In this document: piece by piece, positions 6,992 to 15,544 of the stretch
Numbering within the stretch: the stretch's first letter is position 1
How the letters are laid out: each line of letters starts with the position of its first letter
NCBI GenBank assembly: GCA_964436345.1
Contig: CAYTCC010000004.1
Location: forward strand, 1-34,131
DNA: 34,131 nucleotides
Source of the DNA: GCA-002694895 sp964436345
Lineage (GTDB): Bacteria; Chloroflexota; Dehalococcoidia; Lucifugimonadales; GCA-002694895
Reading direction: 5' to 3'
Position numbers and translations under genes: made by a program
Notes under the pieces: generated by a model
Database searches by the model: none
Seen by the model: the letters and a program-made list of their open reading frames with translations, nothing else
Told to the model about the DNA's origin: nothing

Positions 6992-8446
6992 ATGAGTGCT
7001 AGTAAAAACATAAAACCTGGTGTAGCAAATAGTATCACCATAAGAGCAAAATACCCAAACACAACTGGAATGCTTGCAAAAATAATTAATACTATAAGCA
7101 ACAATGGTGGTGATATGTCAGCTATTGATGTCGTATCTATTGAAGGTGATTATATTGTAAGAGACCTTACAACAAATACTAATGGAAATGATCATGCAGA
7201 AAAAATAATTGAAAAACTTAATATTCTTAAAGAAGTTAATATACAAAATGTTTCTGACCAAACATTTTTATTACACCTTGGAGGTAAAATCGAAGTAAAC
7301 AGTTCTTTTGATATTTCTACAAGAGATGATATGTCAAAAGCTTATACTCCAGGAGTGGGCAGGATATCATCTCATATTCATCATACACCCGAAGCAGCAT
7401 GGGCACTTACAACTAAAAGTCATACTATTGCAGTAGTAACTGATGGCAGCGCTGTATTAGGATTAGGAAATATAGGACCAGAAGCAGCTTTACCAGTAAT
7501 GGAAGGTAAAGCCATGATTCTTAAAAATTTTGCGAATGTAGACGCGTGGCCTATATGTTTAAATACTCAAGACGAAGATGAAATAGTTGACATTGTCAAA
7601 GCAATTTCTCCAGGGTTTGGCGGTATCAATCTTGAAGATATCAGTGCTCCAAGATGTTTTTATATTGAACAAAGATTGAAACAAGAAATTGATATACCTG
7701 TATTTCATGATGATCAACATGGTACTGCTATCGTTGTCTTAGCAGCATTAATAAATTCCTTAAAAATAGTAAACAAAAAACCAAAAGATTTAAAAGTTGT
7801 AATAGCGGGAGTTGGAGCAGCAGGCATAGCCTGTTCAAATATATTAATGGACTTTGGAATAAAAAATATTATAGGAATAGACAGGCAAGGAATAGTTTCA
7901 AGAAATAGAAATTATAATGATAATATTTACAAAAAGAATTTCGCTGAAAAAACCAACCCTGAAAATATAAAAGGAGATCTGAAAAAGGCATTAAAAAATG
8001 CTGATTGTTTCATAGGGCTAGCAGGGCCAAACATGGTAACAAAAAAAATGTTAGAACAAATGAAATCTGAAAGTATAGTATTTGCATTAGCCAATCCTAT
8101 TCCTGAAATAATGCCAGAATTAATACCATCAAATGTTAAAGTTATGGCAACAGGGAGATCAGATTATCCTAATCAGGTAAATAATTCTTTAGCATTTCCA
8201 GGGATCTTCAAAGGAATCCTAGAGGTAAGAGCAAAAACAATCACAGACAAAATGAAAATTTCAGCAGCAAAAGCCATAGCATCAGTCATACCAAGGCGAT
8301 TATTAAACCCAGATTTTATTATTCCTAGTGTATTTGATAAAAATGTAGTTAAAAGTGTATCAGAAAACATAGCTTCAGCTGCAGTCAAAGAAGGTGTTGC
8401 CAGGAAAAAGAAAACTGGTATAAATTATTATTCATTTAAAAATTGA
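6992..8446 (+). CDS. NAD(P)-dependent malic enzyme with N-terminal ACT domain
   Basis: It oxidatively decarboxylates malate to pyruvate in the cytoplasm. Residues about 12-85 form an ACT-type ligand-binding domain (ITIRAKYPNTTGMLAKIINTI), known in a subset of bacterial malic enzymes and probably allosteric. The catalytic part follows: AYTPGVG, the VVTDGSAVLGLGNIGPEAALPVMEGKA block (quoted in pieces: VVTDGSAVLGLGNIG and PVMEGKA), the metal-site segment INLEDISAPRCF, FHDDQHGTAI, and the Rossmann loop AGVGAAGIA. At 484 residues it is the short bacterial type plus ACT. It sits between the bicupin and M55 peptidase genes with gaps of 14 and 12 bases, linking this operon to pyruvate/C4 metabolism. 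Confidence 0.93.
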   Translation: MSASKNIKPGVANSITIRAKYPNTTGMLAKIINTISNNGGDMSAIDVVSIEGDYIVRDLTTNTNGNDHAEKIIEKLNILKEVNIQNVSDQTFLLHLGGKIEVNSSFDISTRDDMSKAYTPGVGRISSHIHHTPEAAWALTTKSHTIAVVTDGSAVLGLGNIGPEAALPVMEGKAMILKNFANVDAWPICLNTQDEDEIVDIVKAISPGFGGINLEDISAPRCFYIEQRLKQEIDIPVFHDDQHGTAIVVLAALINSLKIVNKKPKDLKVVIAGVGAAGIACSNILMDFGIKNIIGIDRQGIVSRNRNYNDNIYKKNFAEKTNPENIKGDLKKALKNADCFIGLAGPNMVTKKMLEQMKSESIVFALANPIPEIMPELIPSNVKVMATGRSDYPNQVNNSLAFPGIFKGILEVRAKTITDKMKISAAKAIASVIPRRLLNPDFIIPSVFDKNVVKSVSENIASAAVKEGVARKKKTGINYYSFKN

Positions 8447-8458
8447 GAAGGATTAATT

Positions 8459-9286
8459 ATGAGTATAAATGTTCATATATCTATTGATATGGAAGGAGTA
8501 AGTGGCGTTGTACACACTGATCAAACAGGACCAAAAGGTTATGATTATAATATGATGCGTAAAGCTATGACGCTTGAAGCTAATGCTGCCATTGAAGGTA
8601 GTTTTGAGGCTGGGGCAACAACTGTAATTGTAAACGACAGTCATGGTTCTATGAGAAACCTACTTCCATACATGCTTGATCAAAGAGCAGAATTGATTAG
8701 TGGATCTCCTAAACCATTAGGGATGATGCAAGGTGTTGAAAATAACCCTGATATCTCAATGTGCATAGGTTATCATTCAAGACCTGGGGAGAAAGGAATA
8801 TTAAGTCATACTATAAGGGGATCAAGTGTAATACAGCATTTTTATATTAATGACAAACCATCTTCAGAATTTGAAATAAATGCTGGAATAGCAGGATATT
8901 ATAACGTACCAATAGGTTTGATAGCAGGAGATTCAGATATAGTCTATGATGCAAAAAATCTTATTCCCAACATAGTGGGAGCTCCTGTAAAAGAAGCTAT
9001 TAATAAATTTTCAGCTAAAAATTTATCAGGGAATGAAGCATTTAAATTAATTAAAAACAAAGCTATTGAATCCGTTCAAAATTATAAAAAATTCTCTCCA
9101 ATAAAATACAAAACACCAGTAAAAATGTCTGTAGAATTTTCAAGTGATCTTATGGCTGATGTGGTAAGTATGATGCCTGGTATAAAAAGAGATTCAAGAC
9201 AAATCATTTCATTTGAATCAGAAGATTACTTAGAAGCGTGGAAATGCATGTATGCAGCTATACTTCTTGCGGGAATTCCTTATTAA
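8459..9286 (+). CDS. D-aminopeptidase, peptidase family M55 (DppA-like)
   Basis: The 275-residue protein matches zinc peptidases of the DppA family, which release D-amino acids such as D-Ala from short peptides. The N-terminal ISIDMEG supplies the metal ligands (D10, E12), VNDSHG a further His, and GYHSRPGEKGILSHT the His region at the active site. Length is typical. The ribosome site is AAGGA, 6 bases before the ATG. It is the last gene of the plus-strand run and its stop overlaps the end of the convergent SDR gene by 4 bases. With the nearby S51, M19 and Ntn hydrolases it suggests use of peptides containing D-residues, for example from cell-wall debris. Confidence 0.92.
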   Translation: MSINVHISIDMEGVSGVVHTDQTGPKGYDYNMMRKAMTLEANAAIEGSFEAGATTVIVNDSHGSMRNLLPYMLDQRAELISGSPKPLGMMQGVENNPDISMCIGYHSRPGEKGILSHTIRGSSVIQHFYINDKPSSEFEINAGIAGYYNVPIGLIAGDSDIVYDAKNLIPNIVGAPVKEAINKFSAKNLSGNEAFKLIKNKAIESVQNYKKFSPIKYKTPVKMSVEFSSDLMADVVSMMPGIKRDSRQIISFESEDYLEAWKCMYAAILLAGIPY

Positions 9287-10371
9287 TTAAAGTCAGATTC
9301 AAATACATCTTGTAAATTTCCCAATCTACTCTCCCATTCAGTCCCCAGTTTAATTTCAAGATCCCTATTCTCATATCCTTTGGAATTTTCAACATCAGAT
9401 AAATTCAAATAATAATCAGCCGTTTTTGCTAACCAATCTTCTACTTTTGTAGTTTTAAAATTAAAATCCATATCTGATTTAGACAAATCATGTATATATG
9501 GATAATTTCTCAATAAAGGTGGAGAATATTTATCACCTGGTTTGCCATATTCATTTATTCCTCCCAAGTATTTATCTGTAAAAGTACTAGGAACCAAAAA
9601 TAATTTGGGTTCAGTATTTAATATATTAGATAATATTCTTACCCAACTTCTTGAAGTAAAGATTTCATGTGATGCAATATGATAAATTTGATTCAAAGTT
9701 TTATCTGATTTCATAGAATCTAAAAATGCTTGTGCCGCATCGCCAGAATAAAGAGTTCTAAATGGATTTTCAACTTTACTTGGTATTACAATACCTCGAT
9801 TATCTGATATTCTTTGAATCCACCACCAAATTCTACCTGTAGGATCATCTTCTCCCATGATGGCTGGAATTCTCATAATAACATACGGGATATCAAAATT
9901 TTCTATAATCCATTTTTCACAATGCCTTTTTCTGGCGCCATATTCTAATTCTTTAGGATCATAATCATAAGTCAAATCATCCCAATTTACTTGATTTTCT
10001 CGAAAAGGAACATTTAACTCAAAATCTAATAATGCTTCCTCTGGAGTCCCATAATCCCATTTACTATAAATCGAACCTGTACTCACAAAAAGATATTTGC
10101 CAACACGTCCGTTCATAATATTACCAAAATCTTCAACATGTTCTTTTCTATATGCCTGGAAATCAAAAACCCAGTCAAATTCCATTCCTTTTAATCCTGA
10201 TTCTAGCTCAGCTTTATCTGATCTGTCAGCTTTGATATGCTTTATCTCATGCCACCAATTTGGTTGTTGATTTCCTCTGGAAATAATAGAAACCTCATGG
10301 CCTTCATTTAATAAATTGCAAACAAGAAGTTTTCCCATATATCTTGTACCACCAATAACTAATACTTTCAT
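9283..10371 (-). CDS. NAD-dependent epimerase/dehydratase-like extended SDR
   Basis: This 362-residue cytoplasmic protein begins with a nucleotide-binding Rossmann motif VIGGTRYMG (residues 4-12). It keeps the VSTGSIYS strand with the active-site Ser/Tyr region. The conserved Tyr/Lys pair appears as YGARKRHCE (YxxxK), in the arrangement common to nucleoside-diphosphate-sugar-epimerase-like proteins. Substrate is unknown; extended SDRs of this type act on nucleotide sugars or are atypical redox enzymes. The start overlaps the stop of the PlsY-like gene in TGATG, so the two are translationally coupled. Confidence 0.85.
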   Translation of the reverse strand: MKVLVIGGTRYMGKLLVCNLLNEGHEVSIISRGNQQPNWWHEIKHIKADRSDKAELESGLKGMEFDWVFDFQAYRKEHVEDFGNIMNGRVGKYLFVSTGSIYSKWDYGTPEEALLDFELNVPFRENQVNWDDLTYDYDPKELEYGARKRHCEKWIIENFDIPYVIMRIPAIMGEDDPTGRIWWWIQRISDNRGIVIPSKVENPFRTLYSGDAAQAFLDSMKSDKTLNQIYHIASHEIFTSRSWVRILSNILNTEPKLFLVPSTFTDKYLGGINEYGKPGDKYSPPLLRNYPYIHDLSKSDMDFNFKTTKVEDWLAKTADYYLNLSDVENSKGYENRDLEIKLGTEWESRLGNLQDVFESDFN

Positions 10372-10973
10372 CAGGATAAACTCTTCAATTTTTCTTTAAA
10401 TACCAATGAATTGGATTTAAGAAAGACCAACGAATATAAAATTCCCATTCCAATAATCTGAGAATTCATATTTTTTGTATATAAAACCAGGATTAAATAA
10501 CCTCCTGGAACACAAAGCGTAGATGAATATTTAAAAAATCTTGAAAAATAATTTATTATAAATGCGCCAATAACGGCTATCATTCCTGGCAATGAATACA
10601 TAATTAAAGTGATACCTCCCAGTGTTGCAAAACCATCTCCACCTCTCATCTTATTAAATATAGATTTCCAATGCCCAAGTATTGTACTAGAAGCAATCAT
10701 TAAAACAAAAATGTTTTCAAAACCCAAAAATCTAGCCACAAGTATTGTAATTGAGCCTTTTGTAAAATCAGCGGTAAACGCAAATACTGCAGGTTTTACA
10801 CCTGTAGTTTTTAATACATTTGCCGCTCCTGCTTTTTTGCTACCTTGAGCAAATAAATTTTTACCATATTTAGAACTTATTATAGAAGAGAAAGGGATAG
10901 CTCCAATAAAATAAGCAAATAAAATGCTACCAGAAATTTTAAAAAACATTTTTTGAGTAATTAAGCCTAACAT
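10371..10973 (-). CDS. PlsY-like glycerol-3-phosphate acyltransferase, divergent paralogue
   Basis: The 200-residue membrane protein has the PlsY fold: YFIGAIPFSSIIS in helix 1, then the loop YGKNLFAQGSKKAGAANVLKTTG (quoted: AQGSKKAGAANVLKTTG), then GHWKSIF and RGGDGFATLGG. PlsY transfers acyl groups from acyl phosphate to glycerol-3-phosphate at the inner face of the membrane. Compared with the canonical copy at 22027-22629 several motif residues differ: GHNFPVYLKFKGGKGVA there versus GHWKSIFNKMRGGDGFA here, so the Lys of GGKG is Asp. It may have a different acyl acceptor or donor. No clear ribosome site precedes the ATG, and Met9 is an alternative start. It is coupled to the SDR gene. Confidence 0.8.
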   Translation of the reverse strand: MLGLITQKMFFKISGSILFAYFIGAIPFSSIISSKYGKNLFAQGSKKAGAANVLKTTGVKPAVFAFTADFTKGSITILVARFLGFENIFVLMIASSTILGHWKSIFNKMRGGDGFATLGGITLIMYSLPGMIAVIGAFIINYFSRFFKYSSTLCVPGGYLILVLYTKNMNSQIIGMGILYSLVFLKSNSLVFKEKLKSLS

Positions 10974-11049
10974 AATAGTGTCGATATTTATATTCTGCAG
11001 GGAAGCATATTACATAAATCATATATATCATATGCTTTAATCGATCAAA

Positions 11050-12162
11050 TTATGAATATTTACTTTTCAAATCCATAGATGCAACAGATAATTCTTTAAG
11101 TTTTAAATAAGCTTCATCTAAATCCATAGGATTAGAAGATGATGGAGCAAAACCACAATCAGGATTTAAAGTTATATTATCTGTCCCTAGATAATTTATA
11201 GCTTCTTCAACTTTTGCAACAATAGACTCAGATTTTTCTATATCTTTAGAAGTATGGTCTACTACTCCCATACCTAAAATTTTATCTCTTGGGAAAGTTT
11301 TTAAAATATCGAGTCCTCCTGCAACCGGAGAAGCCAATTCAATTGCTATTCTATCAATATGTAATTGACTAAATGCATGTGCTATCAAATCATAAGGTCC
11401 TTCCGAACCATGTAATCGATTATAGTGAGCGTGACATAAATGTACGGAAAAAAATACTGAGTTAAAACCTTCAACAATTTTATTTGTAGATTTCACACTC
11501 AATTCAATTTCTTTATCTATATCACTTATCTTTTCTCTCTTCCTGTACTCAGGGTCAACTAATAAAGCTAACCATGGATCATCAAGTTGTATATTTAAAA
11601 ATCCAGCATTCATCAAATTAGTGATTTCATTTCTTATTATAGGAACACAATCCTCAATAAATTCTGATCTGTCAGGATAAGCTGCAGAAGAAAATTTTTC
11701 ATCCCACATTCTTCTGCCAACTGTATATGCTGAAGGAAGTGTAACTAACAATTTACTTCTTCCTAAAGAATGATTAGTTGTAAATTTTGCTTCATTTAAT
11801 GCAATAGATTTTACCTGTTTAATTTTATTTACAACGGCAGGATACATATTTGTAGTATGAGAATCTTGATTAACTGTACCTACGCCAATAAGATCATTTT
11901 CAAATCCATCAACAGAATCAGAAAAAACTTTAACATAACTTTCTCTTCTCCATTCTCCATCAGTTATATAATTTAATCCTGCTTTTTCTTGTAAGGTTAT
12001 AGCAAATGGAACAGCAGTATCTAAAATACTTTGAAAGTTTGCATCTGAAATATCTCCATTTTTTCTTCTTTCTACAACTTCCATAACCCATTTCGGTCTT
12101 GGTAAACTACCTACTACAAAAGAATCAAAAGGGTCAGGTAATTTTCGATTTTGATTATTCAA
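11050..12162 (-). CDS. Cobalamin-independent methionine synthase (MetE C-domain)-like protein
   Basis: The 370-residue protein is a stand-alone version of the catalytic, zinc-binding C-terminal barrel of MetE. It opens with VVGSLPRP and has DGEWRRESY. The probable zinc ligands are all present: H241 and C243 in VHLCHAHYN, E275 in AIELASP, and C336 in LNPDCGFAPSS. Family members move methyl groups from a methylated donor to a thiol. Many such short proteins in catabolic bacteria have no assigned substrate, so it may be a methyltransferase for another thiol acceptor and not a methionine synthase. Its start overlaps the HAD gene by 8 bases, placing it last in the rarA-HAD-metE-like operon. Confidence 0.85.
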   Translation of the reverse strand: MNNQNRKLPDPFDSFVVGSLPRPKWVMEVVERRKNGDISDANFQSILDTAVPFAITLQEKAGLNYITDGEWRRESYVKVFSDSVDGFENDLIGVGTVNQDSHTTNMYPAVVNKIKQVKSIALNEAKFTTNHSLGRSKLLVTLPSAYTVGRRMWDEKFSSAAYPDRSEFIEDCVPIIRNEITNLMNAGFLNIQLDDPWLALLVDPEYRKREKISDIDKEIELSVKSTNKIVEGFNSVFFSVHLCHAHYNRLHGSEGPYDLIAHAFSQLHIDRIAIELASPVAGGLDILKTFPRDKILGMGVVDHTSKDIEKSESIVAKVEEAINYLGTDNITLNPDCGFAPSSSNPMDLDEAYLKLKELSVASMDLKSKYS

Positions 12163-12910
12163 TTGTTTTTCCTTGTTTTTTGTTTGATTGAGATTTAGGT
12201 ATTATGCCTCTAACAAGAAAATTTGTAAATTCATAAAAATCCATTACAGTTATATCTGGTGAATAATTCAAATCTTCTACAGGTAAATTATATCGATTAA
12301 TATATGCCCCTTTATAACCGCATGCTTTAGCCCCAATAATATCAAATGAGTGAGAAGCTACCATCATTATTTCTTCAACATTTTTATTTAACATATTAGC
12401 GGCTTTTCTATATACAGCAGGGCTAGGTTTAAATAATCCTGCATTTTGAACAGAAATAATATCATTAAATTCAAATTTTAATTGCTTTGCTGCTAAATGT
12501 TCTAAATAATTTTGTTCACCATTGGATAATGCAACTAAATTGTATTTCACGCTCAATTCAGGTAATGATTTCATAGCATCTGCAAATGGTTTTAAACAGT
12601 ACCAACCATCCATAATATTTTTTATTTGTTTTTCATTGAAAGAAATACCATGTTTTTCCAAGCTATATTTTAATGCTCTTTCACATGTTTTTAAATATCC
12701 ACTGTGACCCAACATTAAAATATTATCCTGATACTGTTCAATTCTTTGCCTATCTCTCCATGTATCCCATATCTGTTCTCCTGTAACATCGGAGTTAGTA
12801 TTATTTAAAAATTCATTTAAATATGGAATCATACTCCCTGCCAAATCCAAGATAGTTCCAAACATATCGAAAGTTAAAGTGTTTATATTCATTCCAATTT
12901 CTTTATTCAT
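12155..12910 (-). CDS. HAD-superfamily hydrolase, haloacid dehalogenase type II-like
   Basis: The product has about 251 residues. Motif I is TFDMFGTILDL, with the nucleophile Asp; motif II is ALSNG; the late motif VASHSFDIIGAKACGYKGAYINR is typical of the (S)-2-haloacid dehalogenase group. I chose ATG 12910, which overlaps the rarA stop as ATGAATAA and has GGAG eight bases before it. A GTG at 12919 and an ATG six codons downstream are alternatives. The family removes halide from 2-haloacids or acts as a phosphatase, so the substrate stays open. It is translationally coupled to both rarA upstream and the MetE-like gene downstream. Confidence 0.85.
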   Translation of the reverse strand: MNKEIGMNINTLTFDMFGTILDLAGSMIPYLNEFLNNTNSDVTGEQIWDTWRDRQRIEQYQDNILMLGHSGYLKTCERALKYSLEKHGISFNEKQIKNIMDGWYCLKPFADAMKSLPELSVKYNLVALSNGEQNYLEHLAAKQLKFEFNDIISVQNAGLFKPSPAVYRKAANMLNKNVEEIMMVASHSFDIIGAKACGYKGAYINRYNLPVEDLNYSPDITVMDFYEFTNFLVRGIIPKSQSNKKQGKTIE

Positions 12911-14201
12911 ATCTTTCACTCCACAAATTTTTCAATCTTTCTTTTATATATTTTTCATAGCCATTATCAGTAGGTTTGTAAAATATATAACTCTGATCTT
13001 TTGGGAAATAATTTTCATTCACAAAAGATTTTTCATAAGAATGAGGATATTTATAACCTTCTCCATATTCCATATTTTTCATTAAATCAGTCGGAGCATT
13101 TCTAAGATGTAGGGGAACACTAGGAGTACCTTGTTCCTTTATGATTTCAATTGAATTATTTAGAGCCATATATGATGCGTTAGATTTTGGCGAAGAAGAT
13201 AAATATGTTGTAACCTGAGCTAAAATAATAGAAGCTTCTGGATATCCAATTAAGCTAACAGCATGAAATCCAGATACTGCCATACTTAAAGCTTTAGGAT
13301 CTGCATTTCCTATATCTTCAGATGCAAATATCACCATTCTTCTTGCAATAAATTCAGGTTTTTCTCCACCTTCTATCATTACTGATAACCAATATATAGC
13401 AGCATCAGGATCACTTCCTCTCATAGATTTTATCAAAGCACTTACAGTATCATAATGATAATCACCAGCTTTGTCGTAAAGGATAGATTTGTTCTGAAAT
13501 GCCTCATCTAAAACACTTGATGTAATAGCTCCAGATTGCCCAAGAATATTTACCGCAATATCTACTGTATTTAACATTTTCCTAGCATCACCGCTTGAAT
13601 TCTGTATTAATTTATTTTTCACAGTTTCAGTAATAGTATAATTACCTTTTGATAAAATTATGTCTTCTTCAAATGCATGATCCAAGATTTCACTCAAATT
13701 TTCAAAAGACAAGGGATTTAAAGTTAAAACTTTTGATCTAGATAAGAGCGGTGAAATAACTTCAAAAGAAGGATTTTCTGTAGTGGCTCCTATTAATATA
13801 ATTGTACCGTTTTCAACAGCATGTAAAAGTGCATCCTGTTGAGATTTATTAAATCTATGTATTTCATCTATAAATAGAACTGTTTCCTTCCCCATACTTC
13901 TATTTAATAAAGATTTATCAATAATCTCACGTAAATCTTTTACGCCACTTGAAACTGCTGATATTTGTTGCAATTCGTAATTTGATTTTATAGTCAAGAG
14001 TCTAGCTAATGTGGTTTTGCCAGAGCCTGGCGGTCCCCATAAAATCATAGAAAACAATTTCATATTTTCTATTAATGAATTAAGGATTTTATTTTCACCT
14101 AAAATATGAGATTGCCCGATAAATTCTTTAAGAGATTTAGGTCTTACACGTTCAGCTAAAGGCGGTATATTTGTATCAAATAACGATATTTTATTTTCCA
14201 T
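12903..14201 (-). CDS. rarA: Replication-associated recombination protein A (RarA/MgsA), AAA+ ATPase
   Basis: The 432-residue protein is full length for RarA, an ATPase related to clamp loaders that acts at stalled replication forks. Opening residues LAERVRPKSLKEFIGQSHIL match the family. Walker A is GPPGSGKT (56-63), Walker B is VLFIDEIHRF, sensor 1 is GATTENPSFE, and the C-terminal tetramerisation domain has GSDPDAAIYWLSVMIEGGE. It heads the operon with HAD and MetE-like genes, which have no clear link to DNA repair. I see no SOS-type palindrome before it, unlike umuD and the ftsZ-like gene. Confidence 0.95.
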   Translation of the reverse strand: MENKISLFDTNIPPLAERVRPKSLKEFIGQSHILGENKILNSLIENMKLFSMILWGPPGSGKTTLARLLTIKSNYELQQISAVSSGVKDLREIIDKSLLNRSMGKETVLFIDEIHRFNKSQQDALLHAVENGTIILIGATTENPSFEVISPLLSRSKVLTLNPLSFENLSEILDHAFEEDIILSKGNYTITETVKNKLIQNSSGDARKMLNTVDIAVNILGQSGAITSSVLDEAFQNKSILYDKAGDYHYDTVSALIKSMRGSDPDAAIYWLSVMIEGGEKPEFIARRMVIFASEDIGNADPKALSMAVSGFHAVSLIGYPEASIILAQVTTYLSSSPKSNASYMALNNSIEIIKEQGTPSVPLHLRNAPTDLMKNMEYGEGYKYPHSYEKSFVNENYFPKDQSYIFYKPTDNGYEKYIKERLKNLWSERYE

Positions 14202-14344
14202 TTAACCAAGGTATTAAATATATAATAGAAATTATATTGTAACACCTCTGTATATCTCTATTTTCTCACTATTTAATTAAATTATTTATTGTGATCCAAA
14301 GATTATTTAATTAAAATTTTATTAATTCAAATCTAGGAGATTAT

Positions 14345-14677
14345 ATGTATTTAATACGAAGAACATTTAAAATTCAAAAAGGAAAAACAAGAGATGCTGC
14401 TCAAGCCGCAAAAGAATTAAGTGAAAAATACCAAAGCGTAGGACAAAGAGCACCAGTATGGATATATGTTAGTGGGCCAACAACTCCTGGTCCAGCAGAT
14501 ACTATATATATGGACTGGGTAGAAGAAAAACTTGAAAATCCATACAGGAAAGATAACAAATCACCAGATGGATTAAGAAAATTATTTCAAAACCTTTACC
14601 AATATGTTGAAGATAGTACAATAGATTTTTTTCAATATTACGGAGATACGTTTGGAGAAAACAAACCTTATCAGTAA
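14345..14677 (+). CDS. Small conserved-looking hypothetical protein (possible alpha/beta-barrel dimer)
   Basis: This 110-residue soluble protein begins MYLIRRTFKIQKGKTRDAA, a pattern seen in NIPSNAP/antibiotic-monooxygenase-like small ferredoxin-fold barrels where a first strand leads into a helix (AAKELSEKYQS). A second strand is WIYVSGP, and DTIYMDWVEEK a third. The assignment to a dimeric alpha/beta barrel is by pattern only. AGGAG lies 6 bases upstream of the ATG, supporting translation. It is a single-gene unit, convergent with the PIG-L deacetylase and separated by 10 bases, with no strong terminator visible between them. Confidence 0.7.
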   Translation: MYLIRRTFKIQKGKTRDAAQAAKELSEKYQSVGQRAPVWIYVSGPTTPGPADTIYMDWVEEKLENPYRKDNKSPDGLRKLFQNLYQYVEDSTIDFFQYYGDTFGENKPYQ

Positions 14678-14687
14678 AATTTGGAAA

Positions 14688-15500
14688 TTAAAATTTATTT
14701 GATAAAATTTTCCCGTCATAATTTTCTAACTTAGGATAGTATTGATGAAAATATTCAGTAGGATTATTTGTGTATCCATGATTTTTTAGTAATTCAGAGA
14801 ATTGAGAAATTTCTTCTCTTGATTCGCCGTAATTATCATAAGGATCACCCTGATACATAGATTCAAACATACTTGCTATTTCTTGAGCATCTCTTTGGCT
14901 TTTATACATTCTTAACCCAGCAACTTTATTGCTCCAATTATCAGATATATCTATACCAATAGTTGGAGATTTTTCTTCTTCACTAAGATCCATTTCTCTT
15001 TTTTCAGCAATTACTTTTGGCATAGCAGTATAGAATAATCTGATATTTTGAGTTGAGTATATATATATATACTTATTAAAAGCATTTGTTGCATTGATAT
15101 TGACCTGAATATGATCAGTATGACCAGAAAATCCTCTTTGCCCGAACGTAATCACTACATCTGGTTGAATTTTTTTTAAGATATCTAAATATTGTTGTTC
15201 TAAAATTCCATTTTCAAGTAACTCAAGGCCTTGATCATCATAGCCAAACTGGAATACTTCATAAACACCTAGTGATTTTAATACTGCTAATTCTTCTTTT
15301 TCTCTATATGGTCCTAATTCTTCTCTTGTTAACTTAAGATCACCAGTTCCCAAATCACCTTTATTGCCATTTGTTGCAGTACAAACGTATACCTGATAAC
15401 CAAGTTTAGAATATTTATTAATTGTACCTCCACAAGATGATGTTTCATCATCTGGATGCGCAAAAAACAATAAAATTTTTCTAGGATTTGAAGATATCAT
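14688..15500 (-). CDS. PIG-L family zinc N-deacetylase
   Basis: The 270-residue protein has the PIG-L/LmbE metal motif FAHPDDE (H15, D17-D18) near the N-terminus and GHTDHIQV with the later His ligand. Members remove N-acetyl groups from GlcNAc conjugates, including MshB in mycothiol and BshB in bacillithiol synthesis, and conjugate amidases such as Mca. No signal peptide or membrane anchor is seen. It follows the ATP-grasp gene on the same strand after 44 bases without a terminator, so it is probably in the same transcript and under the cysteine-codon leader. A weak start context (no ribosome site) is notable. A role in thiol metabolism is inferred from context only. A (TA)n tract in the gene encodes YIYIYS. 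Confidence 0.88.
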   Translation of the reverse strand: MISSNPRKILLFFAHPDDETSSCGGTINKYSKLGYQVYVCTATNGNKGDLGTGDLKLTREELGPYREKEELAVLKSLGVYEVFQFGYDDQGLELLENGILEQQYLDILKKIQPDVVITFGQRGFSGHTDHIQVNINATNAFNKYIYIYSTQNIRLFYTAMPKVIAEKREMDLSEEEKSPTIGIDISDNWSNKVAGLRMYKSQRDAQEIASMFESMYQGDPYDNYGESREEISQFSELLKNHGYTNNPTEYFHQYYPKLENYDGKILSNKF

Positions 15501-15544
15501 AATACTTTTTAAATTATCTAAGGTATTATTTTATCAATTTCTCA

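Noticed and set aside
15055..15075. (TA)n tract as a regulatory or variable locus
   Set aside because: It lies inside the deacetylase gene and encodes YIYIYS without disturbing the frame.
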